The position numbers and the translations under genes are program-made. Positions 7,801-16,252 of a stretch of DNA of 64,000 bases are shown here, one piece after another. This stretch comes from JAHEEL01 sp942491345 (GTDB taxonomy: Bacteria > Actinomycetota > Acidimicrobiia > Spongiisociales > UBA5794): the NCBI GenBank assembly GCA_942491345.1, contig CALOAN010000011.1, positions 248,001 to 312,000 on the forward strand, read 5' to 3'. The notes below the pieces were generated by a model, which was not told where the DNA came from, ran no database searches, and was given only the letters and a program-made list of their open reading frames with translations. The number at the start of each line of letters is the position of its first letter. Position 1 is the stretch's first letter.

Positions 7801-8553
7801 ATGCCCGATCACACAGTGGCCGTAATCCGGTCTGGGTTTGGCGACGCCGCGGGCCTCGACTCGGGTGTCTCGCACGCTCTTCTGGAAGAGGTCTCGGCCG
7901 GCGAACTCCCAGAGACCTTTCGCATCCACCAACCGACTCGGGTCGTGGCGTTCGGCAAGCAGGATCGGCTGGCCCCAGGATTCGATCGGGCCGTTCAGAT
8001 CACACGTGACCTTGGCTTTCATCCGATCGTCCGCATGCCGGGCGGCCGGGCGGTCGTCTTTCATGAGGAGACCATTGCCTTCTCCTGGACGATCCCGAGT
8101 CCTGATCCGGTGCGCGGTATACGCGAACGCTTTCAGGCGGCGACTTCGGTGATCGTTCGTGCGCTCGGAGACATCGGCGTTCCCGCGGCCGCCGGAGAGA
8201 TTCCGGGCGAGTACTGCCCGGGCGAATTCAGCGTCAATCACGCCGGACGGATCAAGCTCGCCGGAATCGGCCAGCGCCTGGCTCGTCACGCCGCGCATGT
8301 CGGTGGTGTGCTGGTCGTCGGTAACACTGAAACAACACGAGCCGTGCTGGTCCCGACATATCGGGCCCTCCGCATCGACTGGGATCCGGACACCGTCGGC
8401 TCGATTCATGACATTGCGCCCGGGATCGAAGTATCGGACATGATCGACGCGATCGTCCGCGTGGTGGGCGAAGAGGCGGCAATCATGCCCGCATCGATTG
8501 GCGCAGCCACCCTTGCCAGCGCTCGCGAATACGCGCCCCTCCACATCCCGTGA
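7801..8553 (+). CDS. Lipoate/octanoate--protein ligase family protein (LplA/LipM-like)
   Basis: 250 residues, one biotin/lipoate-ligase (BPL/LplA/LipB) domain. Signature marks are VRMPGGRAVVFH at about 77-88 (family form RRxxGGGxVxH) and GRIKLAGIGQRLARHAA at about 151-167, with the conserved Lys that binds the acyl-adenylate. It should attach lipoate or octanoate to the lipoyl domains of 2-oxoacid dehydrogenases. Whether it is an ATP-dependent ligase or a LipM-type octanoyltransferase cannot be decided by eye. The GG then R in PGGRAV departs from the triple-Gly consensus. Confidence 0.75.
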   Translation: MPDHTVAVIRSGFGDAAGLDSGVSHALLEEVSAGELPETFRIHQPTRVVAFGKQDRLAPGFDRAVQITRDLGFHPIVRMPGGRAVVFHEETIAFSWTIPSPDPVRGIRERFQAATSVIVRALGDIGVPAAAGEIPGEYCPGEFSVNHAGRIKLAGIGQRLARHAAHVGGVLVVGNTETTRAVLVPTYRALRIDWDPDTVGSIHDIAPGIEVSDMIDAIVRVVGEEAAIMPASIGAATLASAREYAPLHIP

Positions 8554-8599
8554 CTATCAGCCCTTGCGCGAAGAACGCTCCCGGCCGAAACTAGCAGCC

Positions 8600-9760
8600 A
8601 TGCGAGTCGCCATCATCAACGGTCCGAACCTCAACCTCATCGGAGCACGCACGCCGGAGATCTACGGCACCACGACGCTCGAGGAGCTCGATGCCGCCTG
8701 CCGTGGCTGGGGGGTCGAATCGGGATGCGCGGTCGAGACGTTCCAATCGAACCATGAAGGCGACATCATCGATCGACTTCACGCCGCCCGTGACGCGGAT
8801 GCCGTCGTCATCAACCCCGGCGCGTTCACCCACTACTCCTACGCCATCCGCGACGCGATCGACGCGATCGGGCTGCCCACGGTCGAGGTACACATCTCCA
8901 ACGTGCGCGATCGGGAGCCGTGGCGCCGACTCTCTGTGGTATCCGAAGTGTGCGTCACCACCATCTTCGGCCGCGGTGTTGTCGGCTATCGCGACGCAAT
9001 CCGACATCTCGCCGCCCGCGCCGCGTGGCCGGTGGAGACCATCACGTACGGCCCCCATGACGACAATGTTGGCGACCTTCGCATTCCGCGCAGCGAGGGC
9101 CCGCATCCGGTTGCCGTGCTGATCCATGGTGGCTTCTGGCGAAACACGGCAGCCCGCGACCTTCTCGATGCGGCGGCCGTCGACCTCACGCGTCGCGGCT
9201 GGGCGACATGGAACATCGAGTTTGCCCGTGTCGGATCCGGCGGAGGGTATCGGTCGACGACCGCCGATGTCTCACTGGCGATCGGGGCGCTCGCCGACTT
9301 CGCCGAAGGTCACGATCTCGACCTCAACCACGTCGTGGTGATCGGCCACGGATCGGGTGGCCAGCTCGCCCTCCAAGCCGCAGTCGGGATGAACGAGGTT
9401 CCGATCTCCGCCGTTGCCGCACTCGCTCCGATCGGAGATCTCGAAGCAGCCCACCGGGCCGGTGTTGGTGATGGAGCGGTTGAAGCGTTCATGCGCCGCA
9501 CGCCCGACCAATCGCCCGAGCGCCATGTCGCCGCTTCCCCAATCATGAATCTGCCGATCGGTGTGCCACTGCTCGTTGTCCACGGCGACGCAGACGACCG
9601 AATACCAGCAGCGATCAGCCGCTCGTTCGCCGGACGCGCGGCCGACGAGGGCGACACGGTTGTCTATCACGAACTCGAGGGCGTCGGACACGAAGCACTC
9701 ACCGACCCCACCATGCCTGCATGGGAGAAGGTCGTCGACGAGGTCGACCGTCTCAGGTAG
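8600..9760 (+). CDS. aroQ: Fusion of type II 3-dehydroquinate dehydratase (AroQ) and alpha/beta hydrolase
   Basis: 386 residues from ATG 8600 (MRVAIINGPNLNLIG, the canonical AroQ N-terminus). Domain 1, about 1-147, has the AroQ marks NLIGARTPEIYG, FQSNHEG, VINPGAFTHYS and VEVHISNVRDRE, with catalytic Tyr and His in place. It should convert 3-dehydroquinate to 3-dehydroshikimate. Domain 2, about 165-386, is an alpha/beta hydrolase of the kynurenine-formamidase/BD-FAE type with oxyanion motif HGGFW, an acid-loop HGDADDRIP and a late GVGHEALTDP His. Its nucleophile elbow reads GHGSGG where relatives have GHSAGG, so Ser is absent from the usual position. Nothing interrupts the frame between domains. 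It overlaps the aminotransferase gene 3' to 3' by 8 bp. Confidence 0.85.
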   Translation: MRVAIINGPNLNLIGARTPEIYGTTTLEELDAACRGWGVESGCAVETFQSNHEGDIIDRLHAARDADAVVINPGAFTHYSYAIRDAIDAIGLPTVEVHISNVRDREPWRRLSVVSEVCVTTIFGRGVVGYRDAIRHLAARAAWPVETITYGPHDDNVGDLRIPRSEGPHPVAVLIHGGFWRNTAARDLLDAAAVDLTRRGWATWNIEFARVGSGGGYRSTTADVSLAIGALADFAEGHDLDLNHVVVIGHGSGGQLALQAAVGMNEVPISAVAALAPIGDLEAAHRAGVGDGAVEAFMRRTPDQSPERHVAASPIMNLPIGVPLLVVHGDADDRIPAAISRSFAGRAADEGDTVVYHELEGVGHEALTDPTMPAWEKVVDEVDRLR

Positions 9761-10955
9761 TCAGGTCGACGAGCCGCGTCAGGCCCTCCTCGAGATCTTC
9801 GTCGGCCAGAGCGAACGACAACCGCGCATAACCCGGCGCCCCAAACGCCTCCCCGGGAACGATCGCAATGTTGATCTCATCGAGCAGCAGGGCGGCAAGC
9901 TCCATCGTCGTCTCGGCCCTGCGTCCCCGAAGGTCGCGACCGAGCAGGCCGGCCATGTTGGGGAAGGCATAGAAGGCACCCTCGGGATCGATGCATTCCA
10001 CACCGGGGACCTCGCCGAGGAGCCGGACCATCGTGTGCCGCCGTCGGTCAAACGCCTCGCGCATGGTCGCAACGGCATCCAGCGGCCCCTCCACCGCTGC
10101 GAGCGCCGCACGCTGCGATACATTCGCAACGTTCGAGGAGATGTGGCTCTGCAATCTGATTGCCGCTGAGGCGATCTCCTGGGGTGCCGCCAGCCAGCCA
10201 ACACGCCAACCCGTCATGGCGTACGTCTTTGCGACGCCGTTCACAACAATGGTTCGGTCGGCGATTTCGGGTGCAACAACCGGCATCGAATGAAACACGG
10301 CGTCCCCGTAGACCAGATGCTCGTAGATCTCATCCGTGAGCACCCAGATGCCACGGTCGGCCGCCCAACGCCCGATCTCGGCCATTCGCTCACGTGAGTA
10401 CACCGCTCCGGACGGATTGGACGGTGACACGAAGATCAGTGCCTTCGTACGATCGGTCGCCGCAGCCTCGAGTTGAGCGGCCGTGACCTGGAATCCATCG
10501 CGATCGCTCGTAGGTACCGCTACCGGCACCCCGTCGGCGAGTCGGATTGCCTCCGGATAGGTGACCCAATAGGGCGCGGGGAGGAGCACCTCGTCACCCG
10601 GATCGAGGAGCACCTGGAGTGCGAGGTAGATCGCCTGCTTTCCGCCGTTGGTGATGACGACCTGTGAAGGTTCAACAATGAAACCGGACGTGCGCGCCAT
10701 GGCGGCCGCGACCGCGGCGCGCAGCGAGGGGAGACCTGCAGCAGGGGTGTATCGATGCATTGCGGGGTCGCCCACGGCCTCGCGAGCGGCATCGACGATG
10801 TATGCCGGTGTCGGGAAATCCGGCTCGCCGGCCCCGAATCCGATGACTGGATGCCCTGCTGCGCGCAAGGCGTTTGCCTGGTTCGTGATCGCCAGCGTCG
10901 CCGACGCTGCCACGCCGACCGCTCGTTTCGACACGGCCGATGCTGATGAAGCCAT
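9753..10955 (-). CDS. Class I PLP-dependent aminotransferase (aspartate aminotransferase-like)
   Basis: 400 residues from ATG 10955 (MASSASAVSKRAVGVAASAT). The frame stays open upstream for over 400 codons, but that is a shadow of the amidase gene. Motifs: FGAGEPDFPTP (about 41-51), ITNGGKQAIYLALQ, SPSNPSGAVYSRE, LTDEIYEHLVY, and PLP-lysine segment VAKTYAMTGWRVGW (about 236-249), then ANVSQRAAL. This matches the AspB/AAT-I gamma group that transfers amino groups between aspartate (or another amino acid) and 2-oxoglutarate. An SD-like GAGAAGG precedes the start. Divergent from the amidase. Confidence 0.85.
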   Translation of the reverse strand: MASSASAVSKRAVGVAASATLAITNQANALRAAGHPVIGFGAGEPDFPTPAYIVDAAREAVGDPAMHRYTPAAGLPSLRAAVAAAMARTSGFIVEPSQVVITNGGKQAIYLALQVLLDPGDEVLLPAPYWVTYPEAIRLADGVPVAVPTSDRDGFQVTAAQLEAAATDRTKALIFVSPSNPSGAVYSRERMAEIGRWAADRGIWVLTDEIYEHLVYGDAVFHSMPVVAPEIADRTIVVNGVAKTYAMTGWRVGWLAAPQEIASAAIRLQSHISSNVANVSQRAALAAVEGPLDAVATMREAFDRRRHTMVRLLGEVPGVECIDPEGAFYAFPNMAGLLGRDLRGRRAETTMELAALLLDEINIAIVPGEAFGAPGYARLSFALADEDLEEGLTRLVDLTT

Positions 10956-11039
10956 AGCCACCTTCTCTCTGGGAACACGCACGATAGGCACTTGATCCTC
11001 ACGCGACGATTCCGCGATTATCCGGCGATTCGGAGACGA

Positions 11040-11045
11040 TAGATT
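11040..11045 (+). promoter_or_regulatory. -10 box TAGATT, leaderless start of amidase gene
   Basis: TAGATT, 6 nt, ATG 11052; no SD is visible. Confidence 0.55.
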
Positions 11046-11051
11046 GACTCC

Positions 11052-12626
11052 ATGAAACCTTTTGCGGACTACGCGCAGTACGACGCGGTCGGGCTGTCGG
11101 GATTGGTCAAGGATGGCGATGTCCATCCCCTCGAGCTCGTCGAAGCCGCCGCGGAGAGCCTCGCGGCAACCAACCCGGCCGTCAACGCGGTGATCCGCGA
11201 ACGGATCGATGTTGCCCGTCTCGAGGCTGCCTCGGGCGGCCATGATGGGCCGTTCGGCGGTGTCCCGATCTTGATCAAAGACCTTGTCGCCGAGGAAGGT
11301 GCCCCGGTCTCGTTCGGGTCCGTGTTCCTTCGTGACTATGTCGCCACCGAAACGTCGGAGTTCCGCCACCGGATCACTCGAGCGGGATTCGTCGATCTGG
11401 GTCGGACCAACACCCCCGAGTTCGGACTGCTTCCGACCACCGAACCGGTTCTCCACGGCCCGACGAGGAATCCGTGGGACCTGAGCCGTTCCGCCGGCGG
11501 CTCGAGTGGCGGGGCGGCGGCCGCCGTCGCTGCGGGAATCGTCCCGCTCGCGCAGGCAAGCGACGGCGGCGGATCGATCCGCATTCCGGCGTCGACGACC
11601 GGTCTCTTTGGCCTCAAACCCTCTCGTGGACGCGGTCCGCGACGGCCGGGCGGGGCCGTTGACTACCTTTCGACAGAACACGCGGTGACGCGAACCGTGC
11701 GCGACAGCGCTGCGTTCCTCGACGCGATTCACGGTGCCGTTCCCGGTGATCGATTCTGGGCACCTCCTCCCACTGCCCCATTCAGCGAAGCTGTGGATCG
11801 CGACCCCGGTCGACTGATGGTCGCCTTCAGCGTCCGGGACTTCAGAGGTGCCCGGATTCATCCCGAGTGCGAGTCCGCTGTTCTCGAGACCGCCGCCGTC
11901 CTCGAGGGCCTCGGACACACCGTGGTGGAAGCCAACCCCGGTATCGACGGGGAGTTGATGGCCGACGCCTTCATTGAGCTGTGGGCGGCGCTTGCGGCGC
12001 ACGCCTTCAGCCTTGTTCTCGACGCCGCAACCGAGCGTATAGCCGCTGTGCGCCGACTGCGACGCCTTGTTGGTGATCGCCGCACGATGCGACTGGTCGC
12101 TCTTCTCGATCAGAGGGAGTCCGGGTTGCCGGCCTTCGAGCCGTTTACGGTCGCGCTTGCGGAGCGATCCAGTCGCCGTTCGCAAGCGGATCTCCAGAAT
12201 GCCGAATCCTCGCTCCAGGCGATCGCCCACCAAACCGGTGATTTCCTCGCCGACCACGACGTGTTCCTCACCCCGGTTCTCGGTTCACCACCGGTTCCTC
12301 TCGGCACATTCGATCAGACGCTCCCGTGGGATGAGTTGATCGAGATGGTGTATCGATATGTGGCTTTCACGCCTCTTGGCAATTTTGCCGGGCTTCCCGC
12401 AATGTCGGTTCCTCTCCACTGGACACCCGACGACCTCCCGGTAGGTTCGCATTTCCTCGGCAGGTTCGGGTCCGAAGAGACCCTGCTGTCGCTGGCCGCT
12501 CAGCTCGAGCGCGCACAGCCGTGGGCCGATCGGAGGCCGTCGGTGCCAACCCAGGCGCATCGAGTGGGCCCTTGTCCTCTGTCGGGACGGTGCGGTGCGG
12601 ACGAGAGTGGGAGACGCTCGGTGTAG
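11052..12626 (+). CDS. Amidase (amidase signature family)
   Basis: 524 residues. The Ser-cisSer-Lys triad is visible: Lys in GVPILIKDL (about 75), cis-Ser/Ser in the glycine-rich SRSAGGSSGGAAAAVAAG (about 149-166) and the nucleophile Ser in SDGGGSIRIPAS (about 173-184). It should hydrolyse a small amide; the closest functional class (GatA-like, aryl-amidase, other) cannot be fixed. No gatB or gatC lies next to it, so a role as tRNA amidotransferase subunit is unlikely. The last ~30 residues are low-complexity and may be an extended tail. Confidence 0.85.
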   Translation: MKPFADYAQYDAVGLSGLVKDGDVHPLELVEAAAESLAATNPAVNAVIRERIDVARLEAASGGHDGPFGGVPILIKDLVAEEGAPVSFGSVFLRDYVATETSEFRHRITRAGFVDLGRTNTPEFGLLPTTEPVLHGPTRNPWDLSRSAGGSSGGAAAAVAAGIVPLAQASDGGGSIRIPASTTGLFGLKPSRGRGPRRPGGAVDYLSTEHAVTRTVRDSAAFLDAIHGAVPGDRFWAPPPTAPFSEAVDRDPGRLMVAFSVRDFRGARIHPECESAVLETAAVLEGLGHTVVEANPGIDGELMADAFIELWAALAAHAFSLVLDAATERIAAVRRLRRLVGDRRTMRLVALLDQRESGLPAFEPFTVALAERSSRRSQADLQNAESSLQAIAHQTGDFLADHDVFLTPVLGSPPVPLGTFDQTLPWDELIEMVYRYVAFTPLGNFAGLPAMSVPLHWTPDDLPVGSHFLGRFGSEETLLSLAAQLERAQPWADRRPSVPTQAHRVGPCPLSGRCGADESGRRSV

Positions 12627-12692
12627 CGATCCCCGAGACATCGGGCGGAGCGTGCAGAGAGGTTTTTTGGTGGCTTCGATGAAGAAGCGCAG

Positions 12693-13265
12693 GTGCTTGG
12701 CGGAGTACATCTCGTGACGGCGGCGATATCCCCACTGGCAGCAGCGCACAACGACGCCTTCTGGCTCGCAGGCAAGGCGACGGTGCGGAGAATCAGACGT
12801 TGGAAGTTCCCCGTCTTCGAGCTCGAACAAGACGGAGACGTGCTGGCTCACATGGGGCGGACGGGGTGGATCAAGGTGTACCTGGGAACCGGTCAGCGGG
12901 TCGAGCTCCCAAATGGGGACCGCTGGACGATTCGATCCATCGGCATCGGTGGAACGTTCTCCCCAATCATCGTTGATTCCAGCGGCCGCAAGGTCGCCCT
13001 CGCGGGTATGTCCCACGGGAGCTATGGCATCAACGGGAAGGACTACTCGTGTGTCCTGGCCCCGGTAGACAAGCCGATGATCGGCCGAGCGAACACGTGG
13101 AGGCTGCACCGGTTCGATGATGAACTCGCAACCATCACTCGATACCCGCTCTCCGTTGAAGCGTCACTCCCGGTGCATCTTGGCGCCGTGCTGATGTCGT
13201 TCGTGCTCGTTCGCTATGGCCTGCCGGAGGAGTCAATGCCACGGATCCCAGCGTTCCGCTGGTAG
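12693..13265 (+). CDS. Hypothetical protein, beta-rich
   Basis: 190 residues from GTG 12693; GTG 12714 is an alternative that would remove 7 residues. The family is not recognised. The sequence alternates short beta strands and turns (VFELEQDGDVLAHM, IKVYLGTGQRVELPNGDRWTIRSIG, SPIIVDSSGRKVALAG), with no signal peptide or clear membrane span except a weakly hydrophobic LGAVLMSFVLVRYGL near the end. Pattern and composition look like a genuine protein. It lies between an amidase on the same strand and a convergent ferritin gene, so context gives no hint. Confidence 0.6.
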   Translation: MLGGVHLVTAAISPLAAAHNDAFWLAGKATVRRIRRWKFPVFELEQDGDVLAHMGRTGWIKVYLGTGQRVELPNGDRWTIRSIGIGGTFSPIIVDSSGRKVALAGMSHGSYGINGKDYSCVLAPVDKPMIGRANTWRLHRFDDELATITRYPLSVEASLPVHLGAVLMSFVLVRYGLPEESMPRIPAFRW

Positions 13266-13293
13266 CTGCTTCAGGTCGTACCGATCTGTGCGG

Positions 13294-13794
13294 CTACTCG
13301 ACAGTGCCTCGCGTCCCGAACTCGCGGTCGAGAAACAACATGGCCTGTGCGCTTCCGTCCGCAAGAGCCAGATCGTCGAGGATCTGGGAGAACGTCGCCT
13401 CCTCCTCGATCTGCTCGGTGACGAACCAGTCGAGGAGTGGAGCCGACGCGAAGTCCCGTTCTTCGGAAGCAAGAGCGTAGAGGTTGTTGATGGCCGCCGA
13501 GACACCCTGCTCCTGAGCCAGCGCGGCTGCGAAGACCGAAACAACGGACTCGAAATCGGCCGGCGGAGCCTCAAGCGCTCCAAGCTCCACTCGCCCGCCC
13601 CGATCCAGAACATACTGGTAGAACTTCATGGCGTGGGTGGTCTCCTCGGCCGACTGGGCCTGCATCCACGTCGACATCCCGGAGAAGCCTGCCGATTCGA
13701 GCCAGGCCCCCATTGCGAGGTAGTTGTGCGCGGCCTGGAATTCCATAGTGATCTGATCGTTGAACGCAGCGTTCATGGTGTCGCTGATCTGCAT
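13294..13794 (-). CDS. ftnA: Ferritin
   Basis: 166 residues from ATG 13794, preceded by an SD (GAAGGGAGACAGG). The four-helix ferritin pattern is visible: MEFQAAHNYLAMGAWLES (helix A, ferroxidase Glu), SAEETTHAMKFYQYVLDRGGRV (helix B with the Glu-x-x-His iron site), FAAALAQEQGVSAAINNLYALA (helix C) and LLDWFVTEQIEEEATFSQIL (helix D). Oxidises Fe(II) and stores Fe(III) in a 24-mer shell. No haem-binding methionine is evident, so it is the non-haem type rather than bacterioferritin. No Fur-type site was identified by eye. Confidence 0.9.
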   Translation of the reverse strand: MQISDTMNAAFNDQITMEFQAAHNYLAMGAWLESAGFSGMSTWMQAQSAEETTHAMKFYQYVLDRGGRVELGALEAPPADFESVVSVFAAALAQEQGVSAAINNLYALASEERDFASAPLLDWFVTEQIEEEATFSQILDDLALADGSAQAMLFLDREFGTRGTVE

Positions 13795-13814
13795 CCTGTC
13801 TCCCTTCTTCTCAG

Positions 13815-14480
13815 ATGTGGATGGTACTCGGCTTGCCGATAGGCTGGCCGTCGATGACCGTGTTTGCGATGACATTCACCGGCGCGTGCGCGGTTCTCCT
13901 CGTGCGGGCGGAGGCCACCGGCTCGCCCGATGTGCGTCTGTTCAAGATGGCGGCGTCGACGGGATTCATCGCGATTGCACTCTCGGTTGGGGGGTTGTCG
14001 AACACGTACGGCCGCATCGTCCTCGTGGCGCTCCTGTTCTCGTGGGCGGGCGATCTGCTGCTGACGTTCACGACTCGACCCGCGTTTCTCGCAGGCCTCG
14101 TTACGTTCCTCCTCGCCCAGGTTGCCTACTCGACGGCATTCGGTGTCCTCGGCGTTGATACAACCATTGCCGCAGCGGCAGTGATCACGATGACGATCAT
14201 CGGATTCCTCATCTGGCGCTGGCTCGGCCCGCATGTGAGTGATATGGCCGGCCCGGTTCTTGCCTACGTCGTGGTGATCACGGTGATGGTCGTGATGGCC
14301 TTCGCCGCATTCGGCGCGGGCGCCACCGTCTTCATCCCGATCGGCGCCGTCGTGTTCTACGCGTCCGACATCGCGGTCGCCAGGAACCAGTTCGTCGCTC
14401 CCGGGATCGTGAATCGCATGTGGGGTCTGCCGCTCTACTACCTCGCGCAGGTGCTGCTCGCCTCGACGGCGGGCGGGTGA
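13815..14480 (+). CDS. YhhN/TMEM86 family membrane protein (lysoplasmalogenase-like)
   Basis: 221 residues with about eight hydrophobic segments. Family marks are the acidic, membrane-embedded SWAGDLLLTF (about 76-85), LLAQVAYSTAF (about 99-109) and the late VVFYASDIAVARNQFV (about 179-194) and LPLYYLAQVLLA. TMEM86 homologues hydrolyse the vinyl-ether bond of lysoplasmalogens; the bacterial substrate is uncertain. The start could be 13815 or ATG 13854, where TAGGCT lies 8 nt upstream. Divergent from ferritin, with start codons only about 20-60 bp apart. Confidence 0.8.
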   Translation: MWMVLGLPIGWPSMTVFAMTFTGACAVLLVRAEATGSPDVRLFKMAASTGFIAIALSVGGLSNTYGRIVLVALLFSWAGDLLLTFTTRPAFLAGLVTFLLAQVAYSTAFGVLGVDTTIAAAAVITMTIIGFLIWRWLGPHVSDMAGPVLAYVVVITVMVVMAFAAFGAGATVFIPIGAVVFYASDIAVARNQFVAPGIVNRMWGLPLYYLAQVLLASTAGG

Positions 14481-14490
14481 GCCGAACGGG

Positions 14491-14496
14491 TAACCT
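14491..14496 (+). promoter_or_regulatory. -10 box TAACCT, leaderless start of sixA-like gene
   Basis: TAACCT, 6 nt, ATG 14503. It lies 10 bp beyond the stop of the YhhN-like gene, so the phosphatase gene can have its own transcript. Confidence 0.55.
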
Positions 14497-14502
14497 CGCC
14501 CC

Positions 14503-15012
14503 ATGCCAAGACTCATGCTGCTGCGTCACGGAAAGTCCGACTGGGACACCACGAACCGTGGTGACCGCAACCGCCCTCTGAGCCGTCGTGGGGAAAGAGC
14601 ATCGGCGACGATGGGGCTGGTCCTGCGGAAGATGGGCGAGATACCGGACCGGGTCATCTCCTCGCCGGCCTTGCGGGCCGAAGCGACAGCCACAATTGCA
14701 CGCCTCTCGGGAGGATGGGATTCTCCGCTTGAGATCGCCGAGGATCTCTACGGAGCAGGACCGGCGGCAGCGCTCGCGGTCGCAGCTCGCTGCGGCGGAG
14801 ATACCGAACGCCTCATGCTCGTTGGTCATGAACCCACCTGGTCGGATCTCGCAGAACGGATCACCGGTGGCCGAATCTCGGTTCGAACCGCCACCGTGGT
14901 GGCGTTCGATCTCGACGCCGGCTCCTGGGATGAGGCTCCGCGATCACGCGGCACCCTCGCCTACGCCCTTCACCCCAGGATGTTCGACCAGAGTGAATGG
15001 GCACTCTCGTGA
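14503..15012 (+). CDS. SixA-type histidine phosphatase
   Basis: 169 residues, histidine phosphatase superfamily. The phosphohistidine motif LLRHGKSDW sits at about 6-14, the second arginine in SSPALRAEATA at about 53-63, and the distal His in LMLVGHEPTWSDL at about 105-117, all SixA-like. SixA removes phosphate from histidine phosphotransfer domains or the PTS NPr protein; no such partner is nearby, so the substrate is open. The 3' end overlaps the threonine aldolase start by 16 nt, implying coupled expression. Confidence 0.8.
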   Translation: MPRLMLLRHGKSDWDTTNRGDRNRPLSRRGERASATMGLVLRKMGEIPDRVISSPALRAEATATIARLSGGWDSPLEIAEDLYGAGPAAALAVAARCGGDTERLMLVGHEPTWSDLAERITGGRISVRTATVVAFDLDAGSWDEAPRSRGTLAYALHPRMFDQSEWALS

Positions 15013-16040
15013 TCGACCTCCGGTCCGACACCGTGACCCGTCCGTCACCGGAGATGCGCGAAGTGATGGCGTCCGCCCCCGTAGGCGACGATGTGCTCGG
15101 AGACGACCCGACGGTGATCCAGCTCGAGGCCTGCGTTGCCGATCTCCTTGGCAAGGAGGACGCGGTGTATGTCCCATCCGGTTCGATGGCGAACCAGATC
15201 GCCGTCCGCGTGCACACCCGCCACGGCGACAGAGTCGTGATGGACAGAGGGTCTCACATCCGAATCCACGAGAGTGGTGCACCAGCTGCACTCTCCGGTG
15301 TCTCGATCGCCACGGTCGAGGGGGAGCTCGGCGTCTTCACGCCCGCGCAACTCATCGCCGCGGCACCGGGTCCCTCTCCCGAATTCCCTCCGGGCCTCTT
15401 CGACCCGACCACACTCGTGACGATGGAGAACACGCACAACGAGGCTGGAGGAACGATTTGGCCGCTCGCGGACATGCAGGCGGTAAGTGACGCAGCGAAC
15501 GATCTCGGCCTCGCGGTTCACCTCGACGGCGCACGGCTATGGAACGCCTCGTCGGCTACCGGCGTTCCGCTCGACGCCTACGCCACCACCGCCGACACGG
15601 TGAACGTGTGCTTCTCGAAGGGTCTCGGTGCCCCAATAGGATCGGCTCTCGCCGGCTCGAAGGTGACGATCGACCGGGCCCGCTGGTTCAAGAAGATGTT
15701 TGGAGGAGGTTTCCGCCAAGCCGGCATCATCGCTGCCGGAGCCCTCTACGCGGTTGAAAACAACCGCAGCCGCCTCGGCGAGGACCACACCCATGCTCGA
15801 TGGTTCGCTGAGGCGATCGATGGGATCCCCGGCCTCGACATAGACCTCGATGCCGTCCAGACGAACATCGTCTTCTTCAGCGTACCGAACGCCCTCGAAT
15901 TCGCGGCGGCCCTCAGGGCAAGCGGCGTCGACACGTTGTCGGCGGGCCCATCGCGCATACGTGCGGTTTTCCATCTCGACGTATCCGAGGACGACACGGG
16001 ACGCGCGATCGAGATCCTGCGTCGAGTCGCCGCCTCGTAG
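14997..16040 (+). CDS. ltaE: Low-specificity L-threonine aldolase
   Basis: 347 residues, fold-type I PLP enzyme. It begins with the family hallmark DLRSDTVTRPSPEMREVMA, and has the PLP-lysine segment NVCFSKGLGAPIGSAL (about 201-216), EAGGTIWPL, and HLDGARLWNA with the conserved Asp. It cleaves threonine/allo-threonine to glycine and acetaldehyde; beta-phenylserine aldolases share these motifs. Translation probably couples to the upstream phosphatase gene (16-nt overlap). A strong hairpin follows about 140 bp downstream. Confidence 0.87.
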   Translation: MGTLVIDLRSDTVTRPSPEMREVMASAPVGDDVLGDDPTVIQLEACVADLLGKEDAVYVPSGSMANQIAVRVHTRHGDRVVMDRGSHIRIHESGAPAALSGVSIATVEGELGVFTPAQLIAAAPGPSPEFPPGLFDPTTLVTMENTHNEAGGTIWPLADMQAVSDAANDLGLAVHLDGARLWNASSATGVPLDAYATTADTVNVCFSKGLGAPIGSALAGSKVTIDRARWFKKMFGGGFRQAGIIAAGALYAVENNRSRLGEDHTHARWFAEAIDGIPGLDIDLDAVQTNIVFFSVPNALEFAAALRASGVDTLSAGPSRIRAVFHLDVSEDDTGRAIEILRRVAAS

Positions 16041-16183
16041 ATTCTTCCGGGATCGCCAGTCTGAGGTTGAACCATCGTGGCGCGCCGCCTCGCTCGAGCC
16101 CATCGAAGCCTTGGGAGGCGGGACGTAATCGACGGGCGAGCTACGGGCCACCTGCTGCACACTGATTCGGGGGGCGCGACTCG

Positions 16184-16233
16184 GCCGACGTTCTGGTTGC
16201 CGGAGGAGGAACACCGGCCACGAGAACGTCGGC
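16184..16233. terminator. Long hairpin between convergent ltaE and a membrane-protein gene
   Basis: Two 20-nt arms, GCCGACGTTCTGGTTGCCGG (16184-16203) and its near-complement (16214-16233, two mismatches), are separated by a 10-nt loop. It sits between two convergent genes and is followed by CTTT rather than a long T run. A bidirectional terminator is the likely role; a small regulatory RNA is less likely. The rest of the 212-bp gap shows no gene. Confidence 0.6.
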
Positions 16234-16252
16234 CTTTGGAGTCGTAGTTCTT

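Noticed and set aside
11000..12257. N-terminal extension of the aminotransferase frame (834 codons in total)
   Set aside because: The extension is antisense to the amidase gene; the family N-terminus and SD place the start at 10955.
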